Shown piece by piece: positions 6,722 through 12,907 of a stretch of 15,516 nt of DNA (the first letter of the stretch is position 1; every line of letters begins with the position of its first letter). Source of the DNA: DATHYU01 sp033722675 (GTDB taxonomy: Bacteria; Actinomycetota; Acidimicrobiia; Spongiisociales; UBA11373); contig JAWVYO010000056.1 of NCBI GenBank assembly GCA_033722675.1, forward strand, positions 1 to 15,516, in the 5' to 3' direction. A program made the translations under genes and the position numbers. The notes beneath the pieces are model-generated. The model searched no databases. It saw nothing but the letters and a program-made list of their open reading frames with translations, and was not told the DNA's origin.

Positions 6722-8145
6722 GGATCGCTCCGGAGCGCCAGCGCCTCGGCCACGTCCGCCTCACCGGCGTCCCGTCGGCCGCCGAGGGCGGCGATCGTCC
6801 GGGCCACTGCGGAGACCCGGGCTGCGCCTCGCGCCGTCAACGCGAGCCGCTCCCCCGCCGAGGTGAGGAGGCGGCGAGCCGCGGCGTCGAGGGTCCCCGG
6901 CTCGCCCGCCAGCCATTCTGCCGCCGCGGCGACCCGGCGGCGCACCGGGGCCGACCCCTCGGCCTCGGTGTGCAGTGTGTCGAGTCGGACCCGGGGAACC
7001 GTGATGCGCAGATCGAACCGATCGAGGAACGGCCCCGACATCCGGCGCCGGTAGCGACCCACCGCCGACGGACGACAGCGGCACGCCGTCTTCGGGTCGC
7101 CGAGGTGGCCGCAGGGGCAGGGGTTCGAGGCGGCCACCAGCTGGACGGACGCCGGGAACACGACCGTCCCACCGGCGCGGCCGATCTCCACCTCGCCGCG
7201 CTCGAGGGGCTGGCGGAGGGCGTCGAGGAGATGGGGCGGGAACTCGCCGAGTTCGTCGAGGAACAGCACGCCACGGTGGGCCAGCGACAGGGCCCCGGGC
7301 CGCGCGAGCCGGGAGCCGCCGCCGACGAGCCCGGCCGCCGAGGTGCGATGGTGGGGTGCGGCGAACGGCGGCGTCGACGAGAGCCCACGTTCGCGGCCTG
7401 CCGCCGCCCAGACGCAGGCCGCCTCGAGGGCGGCGTCGTCGTCGAGCGGCGGCAGGATCCCGGGGAGGCATCGCGCGAGGAGCGTCTTGCCCCCGCCGGG
7501 CGGGCCGACCATCAACAGGTGATGGCGTCCGGCCGCGGCGATCTCCAGCGCCCGGCGCGCCACCGGCTGGCCCTTCACGGCTGCGAGATCCGGGTGGGCC
7601 GGCGGCGTCGGCGACCCGCCTCCGTCCAGCCCCTCGCCCTGGTCCTCGCCGAGCGCCACCGACACGGCGTGGGCCAGGGACCGCACACCGGCGACGTCGG
7701 CGCCGATGCCCCCGGTCGATCCAGCCGACCCGGCCGGCACGAGGGCCCGAACGTCGCGGTCGCGGGCGATCAGGGCCGCGCCGAGGCCGTCGACCCCGCC
7801 TCGCACGCCGCCGTCCAGTGCGAGTTCGCCGAGGGCGACGACGTCGGCGACCGCCGCCGGCACGACGCGGGCGGCCGCCAGGATCCCCAGCGCGATGGGG
7901 AGGTCGTACGCAGCGCCCACCTTCGGGAGATCGGCGGGCGACAGGTTCACGGTGAGGCGGCGATTCGGGAACTCGAACCCGCTCGACACCACTGCGGAGC
8001 GGACCCGCTCCTTCGCCTCGCGCACGGCCGTGTCGGGCAGGCCGACGAGCGCGAAGGACGGTGTGGAGCCCCCGATGTGGACCTCGACCCGGACCGGCCT
8101 GGGGCGGACACCGACGAGGGCGACGGAGGTGACTGCTGCGAACAT
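6718..8145 (-). CDS. comM: ComM/YifB family AAA+ ATPase (Mg-chelatase-like)
   Basis: In Gram-negative bacteria ComM is a hexameric helicase that extends branch migration during transformation. The 475-residue protein has the N-terminal ChlI-like domain (about 1-165, with FALVGLPDTAVREAKERVRSA starting at residue 31), the Walker A GPPGGGKT (214-221), the Walker B GVLFLDE (292-298), the sensor and Cys-rich segment NPCPCGHLGDPKTACRC (341-357), the arginine motif GPFLDRFDLR, and a C-terminal lid domain. It is slightly shorter than the usual 500 or so residues. The ATG start has no clear Shine-Dalgarno: the bases directly before it form a 17-base palindrome. It overlaps dprA by four bases. The role in transformation here is inferred from the family. 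Confidence 0.95.
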   Translation of the reverse strand: MFAAVTSVALVGVRPRPVRVEVHIGGSTPSFALVGLPDTAVREAKERVRSAVVSSGFEFPNRRLTVNLSPADLPKVGAAYDLPIALGILAAARVVPAAVADVVALGELALDGGVRGGVDGLGAALIARDRDVRALVPAGSAGSTGGIGADVAGVRSLAHAVSVALGEDQGEGLDGGGSPTPPAHPDLAAVKGQPVARRALEIAAAGRHHLLMVGPPGGGKTLLARCLPGILPPLDDDAALEAACVWAAAGRERGLSSTPPFAAPHHRTSAAGLVGGGSRLARPGALSLAHRGVLFLDELGEFPPHLLDALRQPLERGEVEIGRAGGTVVFPASVQLVAASNPCPCGHLGDPKTACRCRPSAVGRYRRRMSGPFLDRFDLRITVPRVRLDTLHTEAEGSAPVRRRVAAAAEWLAGEPGTLDAAARRLLTSAGERLALTARGAARVSAVARTIAALGGRRDAGEADVAEALALRSDP

Positions 8146-8162
8146 GCCCCCACCGTGGGGGC
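8146..8162 (-). repeat. 17-base palindrome abutting the comM start codon
   Basis: GCCCCCACCGTGGGGGC is an 8+1+8 inverted repeat that ends directly at the comM ATG, in the 33-base gap after the membrane-protein gene. As RNA it gives about 6 GC pairs with a 5-base loop. It occupies the place where a Shine-Dalgarno should be. It could be a terminator of the upstream pair, a translational block on comM, or a protein-binding site. Confidence 0.5.
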
Positions 8163-8178
8163 CGGGTGTGACGCGAAC

Positions 8179-9186
8179 TCAGTCGTCGATGCGGGGGGCC
8201 ACGACGGCGAGGGAGGCGAGTGACCCCAGGAGGGCGCTGCCGACCACGGCGCCCGCCCACAGCTCGGCGCTCCATACGACGGGGGCCCCCACGAACATCC
8301 CGGCGATCGCCGAGGCGACGAAGCCGCCACCGACGAGCGCGCCGAGGACCCGGACCCGCCACCCCGCGACCGGGCCTCCGATCATCCGCCACGCCGCTGC
8401 CATGCCGACCCCGCCGGCGATCATCGGGAGCGCCATCCAGGAGTCGTCGCCCTGCGTGACGGCCGCGACGGCTGCGAGGCCGACGAGGACGGCGATCCCG
8501 CCGTCGGGAAGACGGTCGTCGCGCGCCAGGACGAGGACGACGAGGGCGGCGACGACGGCGTGGAACACGAACCCGGCGACGCCGACGAGCTCGCCGAGCT
8601 CGGGGAACGGCATCGTCGCATGGAACCACGCTTCGGTCGGCCACAGCTGCACGAGGGGGTGCATGAACTGGGTCATGAACCCGAGGAGGGACCACAGGGC
8701 GGCCGCAGCGAGCACCGCCGGGCCCGCCGTCCACCATCCGCCGGCGGAGGCGCGGCCGCTCCCGAGGTAGGCCGAGGTCACCATGAACACGCCCCCCACC
8801 GCCAGCGTGAGGTGGGTGGGACTCAGGAGCGCCTCGAGGTCCTCCTCCACGCCGAAGGCGGTGTGCCAGAGCATGTCGCCGAGGCCACCGGCCGTGAAGA
8901 CGGCGATCCCCGCCAGCGCCAGCCGCTCCCGACGCGGCACCGCCTCCGCCCACGAGGCTCCGTCGGCCCGTCGGAGGAGCGCCGGACGAGCGAGGGTCAC
9001 TGCGAGGACGAGGAAGGTGCCGTAGAGCACGGCGTGCCACGGTGTGAAGAAGGACTCGTCCACGTGGCCGTGGTTGTGGGCCCATCCGTCGAGATGGACC
9101 CCTGCGGCGAAGAGGACACCGAGGAGCGCGATCGTCCACGACCTCCGCACGCCCCGGTCGAGGACCGGGCGGGAGGTGATCGCCAT
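8179..9186 (-). CDS. Polytopic membrane protein of unknown function with conserved-looking His motifs
   Basis: The 335-residue protein has about nine or ten hydrophobic spans (roughly 15-32, 48-68, 88-104, 122-142, 152-172, 203-221, 229-246, 250-268, 278-300 and 305-330), so it is an inner-membrane protein. I do not recognise a characterised function. Polar residues at membrane edges form notable motifs: HLDGWAHNHGHVDESFFTPWH (residues 31-51), GDMLWH (103-108), SPTH (122-125), FMTQFMHP (170-177) and FHATMPFPELGE (188-199). These could bind metal or haem, but that is inference. The start is chosen at the ATG that overlaps the crotonase stop (ATGA), with AAGGG before it. The frame stays open upstream, but there it only shadows the crotonase gene. 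The coupling suggests joint expression with the crotonase gene. Confidence 0.85.
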   Translation of the reverse strand: MAITSRPVLDRGVRRSWTIALLGVLFAAGVHLDGWAHNHGHVDESFFTPWHAVLYGTFLVLAVTLARPALLRRADGASWAEAVPRRERLALAGIAVFTAGGLGDMLWHTAFGVEEDLEALLSPTHLTLAVGGVFMVTSAYLGSGRASAGGWWTAGPAVLAAAALWSLLGFMTQFMHPLVQLWPTEAWFHATMPFPELGELVGVAGFVFHAVVAALVVLVLARDDRLPDGGIAVLVGLAAVAAVTQGDDSWMALPMIAGGVGMAAAWRMIGGPVAGWRVRVLGALVGGGFVASAIAGMFVGAPVVWSAELWAGAVVGSALLGSLASLAVVAPRIDD

Positions 9187-9953
9187 CAGCGGCCCTTGAA
9201 CTCCGGGTCCCGCTTCTGGATGAACGCGGCGATGCCCTCGAGGGCGTCCTCCGACGAGAGGCAGACGGTCTGGGTCTGCGCCTCGAGGGCGAGCGCCTGC
9301 TCGAAGGTGAGGTCGAACGATCGGTCGATGGCCGCCTTGATGAACCGCTGGGCCAGCGGAGCTCCCTCGGCGAGGTCGGCGGCGAGCCGACCGACCCGAT
9401 CGACGAGCTCGCCCGCGGGCACGACCTCGAGGACGAGGCCGTAGGCGAGCGCCTCGGCGGCGTCGAAGACCCGGCCGGTGAGCGCCAGCTCCTTCGCCCG
9501 GGCGAGCCCGACCCGGCGGGGCAGGAGCCACGTTCCGCCGAAGTCCACCGTGAGGCCGCGTCGGACGAAGATCTCCGAGAACCGGGCGCGGTCGGTGACG
9601 ACGGCGACGTCGCATCCCAGCGCCAGGTTCAGCCCGGCGCCCACGGCGACGCCGTCGACCGCTGCCACCGTCGGCTTCGTCGTGCGATGGAGGGCGCGGG
9701 CCGCCGCGTTCACACGACGCATCGACTCGTACCGGACCGCCGACGTCTCGAGGACCGCGCCGTCACCGAGGTCGGCGCCGGAACAGAAGTCGTCGCCCGC
9801 TCCGGTGACGACGAGCACCCGCTGGTCGGAGGCCTCGAAGTCGTCGAAGGCGTCTCGCAGGTCGAGCCACCGATCGAAGGGGATGGCGTTGCGCCGCTGC
9901 GGGTTGTCGATCGTGAGCGTGCGAACCGGGCCGTCGTCGGTGATCGGGAACAT
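9186..9953 (-). CDS. Enoyl-CoA hydratase/isomerase family (crotonase fold) protein
   Basis: This 255-residue protein has the crotonase fold with both oxyanion-hole segments: CSGADL (57-62) and GVAVGAGLNLALGCD (101-115). In classical enoyl-CoA hydratases two glutamates are catalytic (Glu144 and Glu164 of the rat enzyme). Here the first is replaced by Asn109 (GAGLN), the second is kept as Glu127 (FSEIF), and an Asp follows at 137 (TVDFGGTW). The segment GGTWLLPRRVGLARAKELALTG closely resembles PaaG-type isomerases. It may therefore isomerise rather than hydrate, and the substrate is unknown. The ATG has no good ribosome binding site but a TACAGT hexamer 8 bases upstream, suggesting leaderless expression. 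It overlaps the following membrane-protein gene by four bases. Confidence 0.92.
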   Translation of the reverse strand: MFPITDDGPVRTLTIDNPQRRNAIPFDRWLDLRDAFDDFEASDQRVLVVTGAGDDFCSGADLGDGAVLETSAVRYESMRRVNAAARALHRTTKPTVAAVDGVAVGAGLNLALGCDVAVVTDRARFSEIFVRRGLTVDFGGTWLLPRRVGLARAKELALTGRVFDAAEALAYGLVLEVVPAGELVDRVGRLAADLAEGAPLAQRFIKAAIDRSFDLTFEQALALEAQTQTVCLSSEDALEGIAAFIQKRDPEFKGR

Positions 9954-9961
9954 CGCCCGCG

Positions 9962-9967
9962 ACTGTA
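9962..9967 (-). promoter_or_regulatory. Candidate leaderless -10 element of the crotonase gene
   Basis: TACAGT on the minus strand lies 8 bases before the ATG at 9953. It fits the actinobacterial TANNNT -10 pattern at a distance that would start the transcript at or within two bases of the start codon. No clear -35 is visible and there is no Shine-Dalgarno. It is the left arm of a perfect 7-base inverted repeat with 9991-9997. Confidence 0.5.
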
Positions 9968-9990
9968 CCCGCCTGGGCCCGGGGCAGCCC

Positions 9991-9996
9991 TACAGT
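9991..9996 (+). promoter_or_regulatory. Candidate leaderless -10 element of the miniprotein genes
   Basis: TACAGT on the plus strand lies 7 bases before the ATG at 10004. It is the same hexamer as on the opposite strand at 9962-9967 and lies 23 bases from it. A transcript starting 7 bases downstream would begin on the A of the ATG. No ribosome binding site is present, which agrees with leaderless expression. No -35 element is recognisable. Confidence 0.5.
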
Positions 9997-10003
9997 CCCG
10001 GCC

Positions 10004-10114
10004 ATGGGATTCAACCCGTTCCGCCCCGGCGGCAAGGACGCCGTGGACGTCGCCCTCGTCGTCGGCACCCTGCTCGTCGCCGCCGCCCTCGTGGCCTGGG
10101 CGATCCTGGCGTGA
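10004..10114 (+). CDS. 36-residue single-span membrane miniprotein
   Basis: The frame begins MGFNPFRPGGKD and continues with a 22-residue hydrophobic helix (about 14-35) ending in AWAILA. This gives a short N-terminal head with Arg and Lys, then one membrane span with almost nothing after it. The positive head suggests N-in orientation. Evidence that it is real: the ATG sits 7 bases after a TANNNT hexamer, the composition is exactly that of a membrane helix, and the TGA stop overlaps the GTG of the next gene (GTGA), as in translationally coupled pairs. I have an impression of similar small actinobacterial proteins starting with MGFNPFR but cannot name a characterised family. Function unknown. 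Confidence 0.7.
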   Translation: MGFNPFRPGGKDAVDVALVVGTLLVAAALVAWAILA

Positions 10115-10302
10115 CAGCGGGCGAGCAGGTCCTGCTCGTGCAGCCCTACGCGGCCCGCAAGGCCTACGTCTGCCCGGGATGCGAGGGGCCGATCCCCGTC
10201 GGTGAAGGCCATCTCGTGGTCGTCCCCGACGACGCCCCGGACCTCCGACGGCACTGGCACCGTGGCTGCTGGCACCGGGAACGCCGGCGCCGGGGCCACT
10301 GA
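10111..10302 (+). CDS. 63-residue Cys/His small protein, probably zinc-binding
   Basis: The protein carries RKAYVCPGCEGPIPVGEGHLV (residues 16-36) and RRHWHRGCWHRERRRRGH (46-63). C21 and C24 (CPGC) with H48 and/or H50 and C53 (HWHRGC) form a plausible single zinc site; H34 is a further candidate. The C-terminus is strongly basic, which would suit nucleic-acid binding. Small actinobacterial proteins with the pattern RKxYxCPGC...RRHWHxxCW are familiar to me, sometimes labelled ATP/GTP-binding without evidence; I know of no established function. The GTG start overlaps the miniprotein stop by four bases. Its TGA forms a TGATCA with the convergent yraN stop, so the two genes abut with no gap. Confidence 0.75.
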   Translation: MTAGEQVLLVQPYAARKAYVCPGCEGPIPVGEGHLVVVPDDAPDLRRHWHRGCWHRERRRRGH

Positions 10303-10611
10303 TCAGACGTCGCGGATCCACCGGACGACGGCACCGTCGTCCCCGAACGCGACCGTCACGAGATCGCAGCGAACCGCGGGCCCCAGTCGCCGCGCGGCCC
10401 GATGGAGTCGCCGGCGCTGCTCCGGCGTGAAGGAGTCGACGGGGTCGGCTCCCACCCGTGCCTTGACCTCGACGGCGACGGTCCGGGCGCCGTCGACGAC
10501 CACGAGGTCGATCTCGTCACGACCCAGCCGGACGTTCCTGGCCCGGACGCTCAGCCCGCGCCGGCGCAGGAAGACGTCGGCGACGCGCTCGCCGGCCGCG
10601 CCGACGCTCAG
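10303..10611 (-). CDS. yraN: YraN/UPF0102 family nuclease-fold protein, probable CTG start
   Basis: YraN proteins have an endonuclease-like PD-(D/E)xK fold of uncertain role. The motif residues are present: Glu8 (GAAGE), Asp35 (GRDEIDLV) and the ExK of VEVKAR (E48, K50). Family similarity starts at VGAAGERVADVFLRRRG. No ATG, GTG or TTG occurs in frame between an ATG at 10725 and this region. Starting at 10725 would add 38 residues that merely shadow the DUF2469 gene. A CTG at 10611 overlaps the DUF2469 stop by four bases (CTGA), the same geometry as the GTGA and ATGA overlaps nearby, and gives 102 residues. I choose it; the start is the uncertain part, the gene is not. It lies in the usual place between DUF2469 and comM. 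Confidence 0.85.
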   Translation of the reverse strand: MSVGAAGERVADVFLRRRGLSVRARNVRLGRDEIDLVVVDGARTVAVEVKARVGADPVDSFTPEQRRRLHRAARRLGPAVRCDLVTVAFGDDGAVVRWIRDV

Positions 10612-10916
10612 CCGTCGGGCATCTCGAGCTCGGGGTGCTCGAGCTCCTCGATGTTCACGTCCCGGAACGTCATCACGCGCACGGACTTCAGGAACCGGGC
10701 GGGGCGATACATGTCCCATACCCACGCATCCTCGAGCTGGATCTCGAAGTACACGGAGCCGTCGACCTGGCGGGTGGAGAAGTCGACCGAGTTGGCGAGA
10801 TAGAAACGTCGCTCCGTCTCGACGACGTACCGGAACATCCCGACGACGTCGCGGTACTCGCGGTAGATCTGCAGCTCGACGTCGGACTCGTAGCGTTCGA
10901 GATCCTCTTCGCTCAT
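10608..10916 (-). CDS. DUF2469 family protein
   Basis: The 102-residue protein closely matches a small family I know from actinobacteria (Mycobacterium tuberculosis Rv2901c is a member). Signatures are SEEDLERYESDVELQIYREY, VETERRFYLANSV, VYFEIQLEDAWVWDMYRPARF and VRVMTFRDVNIEELE. It is acidic and soluble with no enzyme motif, and its role is unknown. The ATG at 10916 is chosen because AGGAG precedes it at good distance and family homology begins there; upstream residues in the frame are low-quality extension. It follows lepB after a 112-base gap and overlaps yraN by four bases, so the two are probably co-expressed. Confidence 0.93.
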   Translation of the reverse strand: MSEEDLERYESDVELQIYREYRDVVGMFRYVVETERRFYLANSVDFSTRQVDGSVYFEIQLEDAWVWDMYRPARFLKSVRVMTFRDVNIEELEHPELEMPDG

Positions 10917-10950
10917 CGGTGCTCCTGACCGTGCCGTGCCGGGGCCGCGC

Positions 10951-10956
10951 ATGCTA
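10951..10956 (-). promoter_or_regulatory. Possible -10 element before the DUF2469 gene
   Basis: TAGCAT on the minus strand, 34 bases before the DUF2469 ATG, fits TANNNT. It lies in the 112-base gap after lepB, the longest gap in this stretch of the gene row. No good -35 is visible, so this is a weak call. The rest of the gap (10917-11028) holds the ribosome binding site and nothing else I can identify. Confidence 0.25.
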
Positions 10957-11028
10957 CAGCGCAACGCGACCGGGCTCCGACTCTCGATGGTGCGCCGGAG
11001 GTGTGACATCCCGACACGCCGCGACCCG

Positions 11029-11763
11029 CTACAGACCACCCCAGCGGCTGGGGGGCCAGACGCGCACGAACGCCTTCCCCACGATGTCGCCGACCGGCAC
11101 CGCGCCGAACCTGCGGCTGTCCTGACTCGCCGAGCGGTTGTCCCCCATCACGAACACGTGACCGTCGGGCACGGTGATCGGCCCGAAGTCCGACATGCGG
11201 GAGCCGGCGCGCACGTAGGGCTCGACGAGGGCCTCACCGTCCACGAAGACCGTGTTGTCGCGGATCTCGAGCCGTTCGCCGCCGACGGCGATGACCCGCT
11301 TGATCAGCGCGGAGTCCGGACTCGACAGCCCGAGGGACTCGGCGACGTTGCGAACGATGGCCTGGAGGAAGTTCTCGCCGCCGCCCTCACCGTCGAGGGG
11401 CGAGTCGAAGACGATGACGTCCGAGTGGGCGGGCTCACCCAATCGGTATGCGAGTTTGTTCACCATGACCCGGTCCCCCTCGAGCAGGGTGTCGCGCATC
11501 GACGCCGACGGGATGAAGAAGGCCTGGACCAGGAAGGTCTTGATGAGGATCGCGACGAACAGCGCCACGACGATCAAGACCGGGAGCTCCCGCCAGAAGG
11601 ACCGGCGAGCGTCCTCCTTCTCGCCGCGCTCCTGCGCGTCGGACCGCAGGCGGGCGAGCGGGTCCTCCTCGGCATCCTCCGCCGGCTCGACGCGGAAGGC
11701 GAGTTCCTCTGCGGGTTCGTCGGGCTCCGAAGGATCGAAGCGATCGGGCGGGTCGAACGTCAC
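11029..11763 (-). CDS. lepB: Signal peptidase I
   Basis: It removes signal peptides from exported proteins on the outer face of the cytoplasmic membrane. The 244-residue protein has an acidic cytoplasmic N-terminus (1-58), one membrane span (about 59-81, ELPVLIVVALFVAILIKTFL) and the catalytic domain. The Ser-Lys dyad is present: Ser88 in FIPSASM and Lys155 in ALIKRVIAVGGE. GDNRSASQDSR (207-217) is the conserved box E. The start is a GTG at 11763, with no Shine-Dalgarno but TAACGT 7 bases upstream, which suggests leaderless expression. The frame is open far upstream, but those residues shadow rplS and trmD. In mycobacteria rnhB follows lepB; here it does not. Confidence 0.96.
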   Translation of the reverse strand: MTFDPPDRFDPSEPDEPAEELAFRVEPAEDAEEDPLARLRSDAQERGEKEDARRSFWRELPVLIVVALFVAILIKTFLVQAFFIPSASMRDTLLEGDRVMVNKLAYRLGEPAHSDVIVFDSPLDGEGGGENFLQAIVRNVAESLGLSSPDSALIKRVIAVGGERLEIRDNTVFVDGEALVEPYVRAGSRMSDFGPITVPDGHVFVMGDNRSASQDSRRFGAVPVGDIVGKAFVRVWPPSRWGGL

Positions 11764-11770
11764 GGCCGCG

Positions 11771-11776
11771 ACGTTA
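11771..11776 (-). promoter_or_regulatory. Candidate leaderless -10 element of lepB
   Basis: TAACGT on the minus strand fits TANNNT and lies 7 bases before the lepB GTG at 11763, inside the 35-base rplS-lepB gap. No Shine-Dalgarno is present. It would give lepB its own leaderless transcript in addition to read-through from rplS. Low base-pair information makes a chance match possible. Confidence 0.4.
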
Positions 11777-11798
11777 CCCGCGCCCCGGTGATGGGCCG

Positions 11799-12143
11799 TT
11801 AGTCCCGCTTCTCCTTGATGCGGGCGGCCTTGCCGGAGAGATCGCGCAGGTAGTAGAGCTTCGCGCGCCGCACGTCGCCCTTCCGCAGCACCTCGATCGA
11901 CTGGATGATCGGGGCGTGCACCGGAAAGATCCGCTCGACGCCGACGCCGAAGCTGATCTTGCGCACCGTGAAGGTCTCGCGCAGGCCTCCGCCGTCGCGT
12001 GCCAGCACGACACCCTCGTAGGCCTGGACCCGCTCGCGGCCACCCTCGACCACGCGGACGTTGACCCGCACCGTGTCGCCGGGGGCGAAGTCGGGCAGGT
12101 CGTCGCGCAGGAAGCCGGCCTCGATCTGATCGAGCGTGTTCAT
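11799..12143 (-). CDS. rplS: 50S ribosomal protein L19
   Basis: L19 sits at the 30S-50S interface of the ribosome. The 114-residue protein shows the family sequence throughout: FAPGDTVRVNVRVVEGGRER, AYEGVVLAR, FTVRKISFGVGVERIFPVHAP, IEVLRKGDVRRAKLYYLRDLSGKAARIKEKR. The ATG at 12143 is chosen because GGAGG lies just before it; another in-frame ATG seven codons upstream lacks one. The 59-base leader after trmD contains a 6-base-pair hairpin (12173-12189), and the ribosome binding site lies inside a 10-base palindrome (12149-12158). The trmD-rplS-lepB order is common in bacteria. Confidence 0.98.
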   Translation of the reverse strand: MNTLDQIEAGFLRDDLPDFAPGDTVRVNVRVVEGGRERVQAYEGVVLARDGGGLRETFTVRKISFGVGVERIFPVHAPIIQSIEVLRKGDVRRAKLYYLRDLSGKAARIKEKRD

Positions 12144-12202
12144 CGGGTCCTCCGGAGGGAACATCGGTCGCGCGGACGCAGGCCGTCCGGCGGCGGCGGA
12201 GT

Positions 12203-12907
12203 CTAACCGGCCTCCGGCGACTGTGCGAACCCCCCGTCGTCGACCTCGCCGAGCAGGTGGGGGCGTCGCTCCCGGGTGCGCTCGTACCGCTGGCGGCGTC
12301 GCCACTCCTCGACGCGGGCGTGGTCTCCGGACAGGAGGACGTCGGGGACCCCCCACCCCCGGTAGTCGGAGGGGCGGGTGTACTGGGGCTCCTCGAGCAG
12401 CCCGTCACGGAAGCTCTCGGCGAGCGCCGAGGCGGGGTTGCCGAGGACGCCGGGGAGGAGCCTGACCACGCCTTCCACCACGGCCAGTGCGGCGGCCTCG
12501 CCGCCGGCGAGCACGAAGTCTCCGAGCGAGGCCTCCTCGTCGACGAGGTGCTCGGCGACCCGTTCGTCGACCCCCTCGTACCGTCCACAGACGAGCGTGA
12601 GGTGGTCGACGTCCGACCACCGGTCGAAGGTCGACTGGGTGACCGGCCGGCCCACCGGTGTCAGCAGCACGCGGTGGGTCCCCTCGAGGGGCTCGAGGGC
12701 GGCAGCCAGGGGCTCGATCATCATGACCATCCCGGGTCCCCCGCCGAAGGGGGCGTCGTCGACCTGTCGGTGCCGGCCGAGACCGTGGTCCCGGAGGTCG
12801 ACGAGATCGATCGTCACGGCTCCCTCGTCGCGGGCCCGCCCGACGATGGAGACGTCGAGCGGCGACGTGAAGAACTCCGGGAAGATCGTGACGATCGAGA
12901 TCCGCAT
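12203..12907 (-). CDS. trmD: tRNA (guanine-N1-)-methyltransferase
   Basis: TrmD methylates G37 of certain tRNAs with S-adenosylmethionine and prevents +1 frameshifting. The 234-residue protein has MRISIVTIFPEFF at the N-terminus, GGGPGM (55-60), the trefoil-knot AdoMet site (LTLVCGRYEGVDERV, then SLGDFVLAGGEAAALAVVEG) and SFRDGLLEEPQYTRP (165-179), in which D168 matches the catalytic aspartate. I choose the ATG at 12907, which matches the family start; a GTG one codon earlier is possible. The ATG shares one base with the stop of the acyl-CoA dehydrogenase gene (TGATG), so translation is probably coupled. The usual upstream partners rpsP and rimM are not here. Confidence 0.97.
   Translation of the reverse strand: MRISIVTIFPEFFTSPLDVSIVGRARDEGAVTIDLVDLRDHGLGRHRQVDDAPFGGGPGMVMMIEPLAAALEPLEGTHRVLLTPVGRPVTQSTFDRWSDVDHLTLVCGRYEGVDERVAEHLVDEEASLGDFVLAGGEAAALAVVEGVVRLLPGVLGNPASALAESFRDGLLEEPQYTRPSDYRGWGVPDVLLSGDHARVEEWRRRQRYERTRERRPHLLGEVDDGGFAQSPEAG

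Noticed and set aside
4842..9139. Very long Arg/Pro-rich minus-strand frames (4842-6764 and 6761-9139)
   Set aside because: They overlap xerC, dprA, comM and the membrane-protein gene in another frame and show no family motifs.
9187..9615. Upstream extension of the membrane-protein gene to 9615
   Set aside because: The extra residues are the crotonase gene read out of frame; the ATGA start at 9186 has a ribosome binding site and begins a sensible membrane protein.
11764..12588. Upstream extension of lepB into rplS and trmD
   Set aside because: It is open only by high GC content; signal peptidase homology begins after the GTG at 11763.
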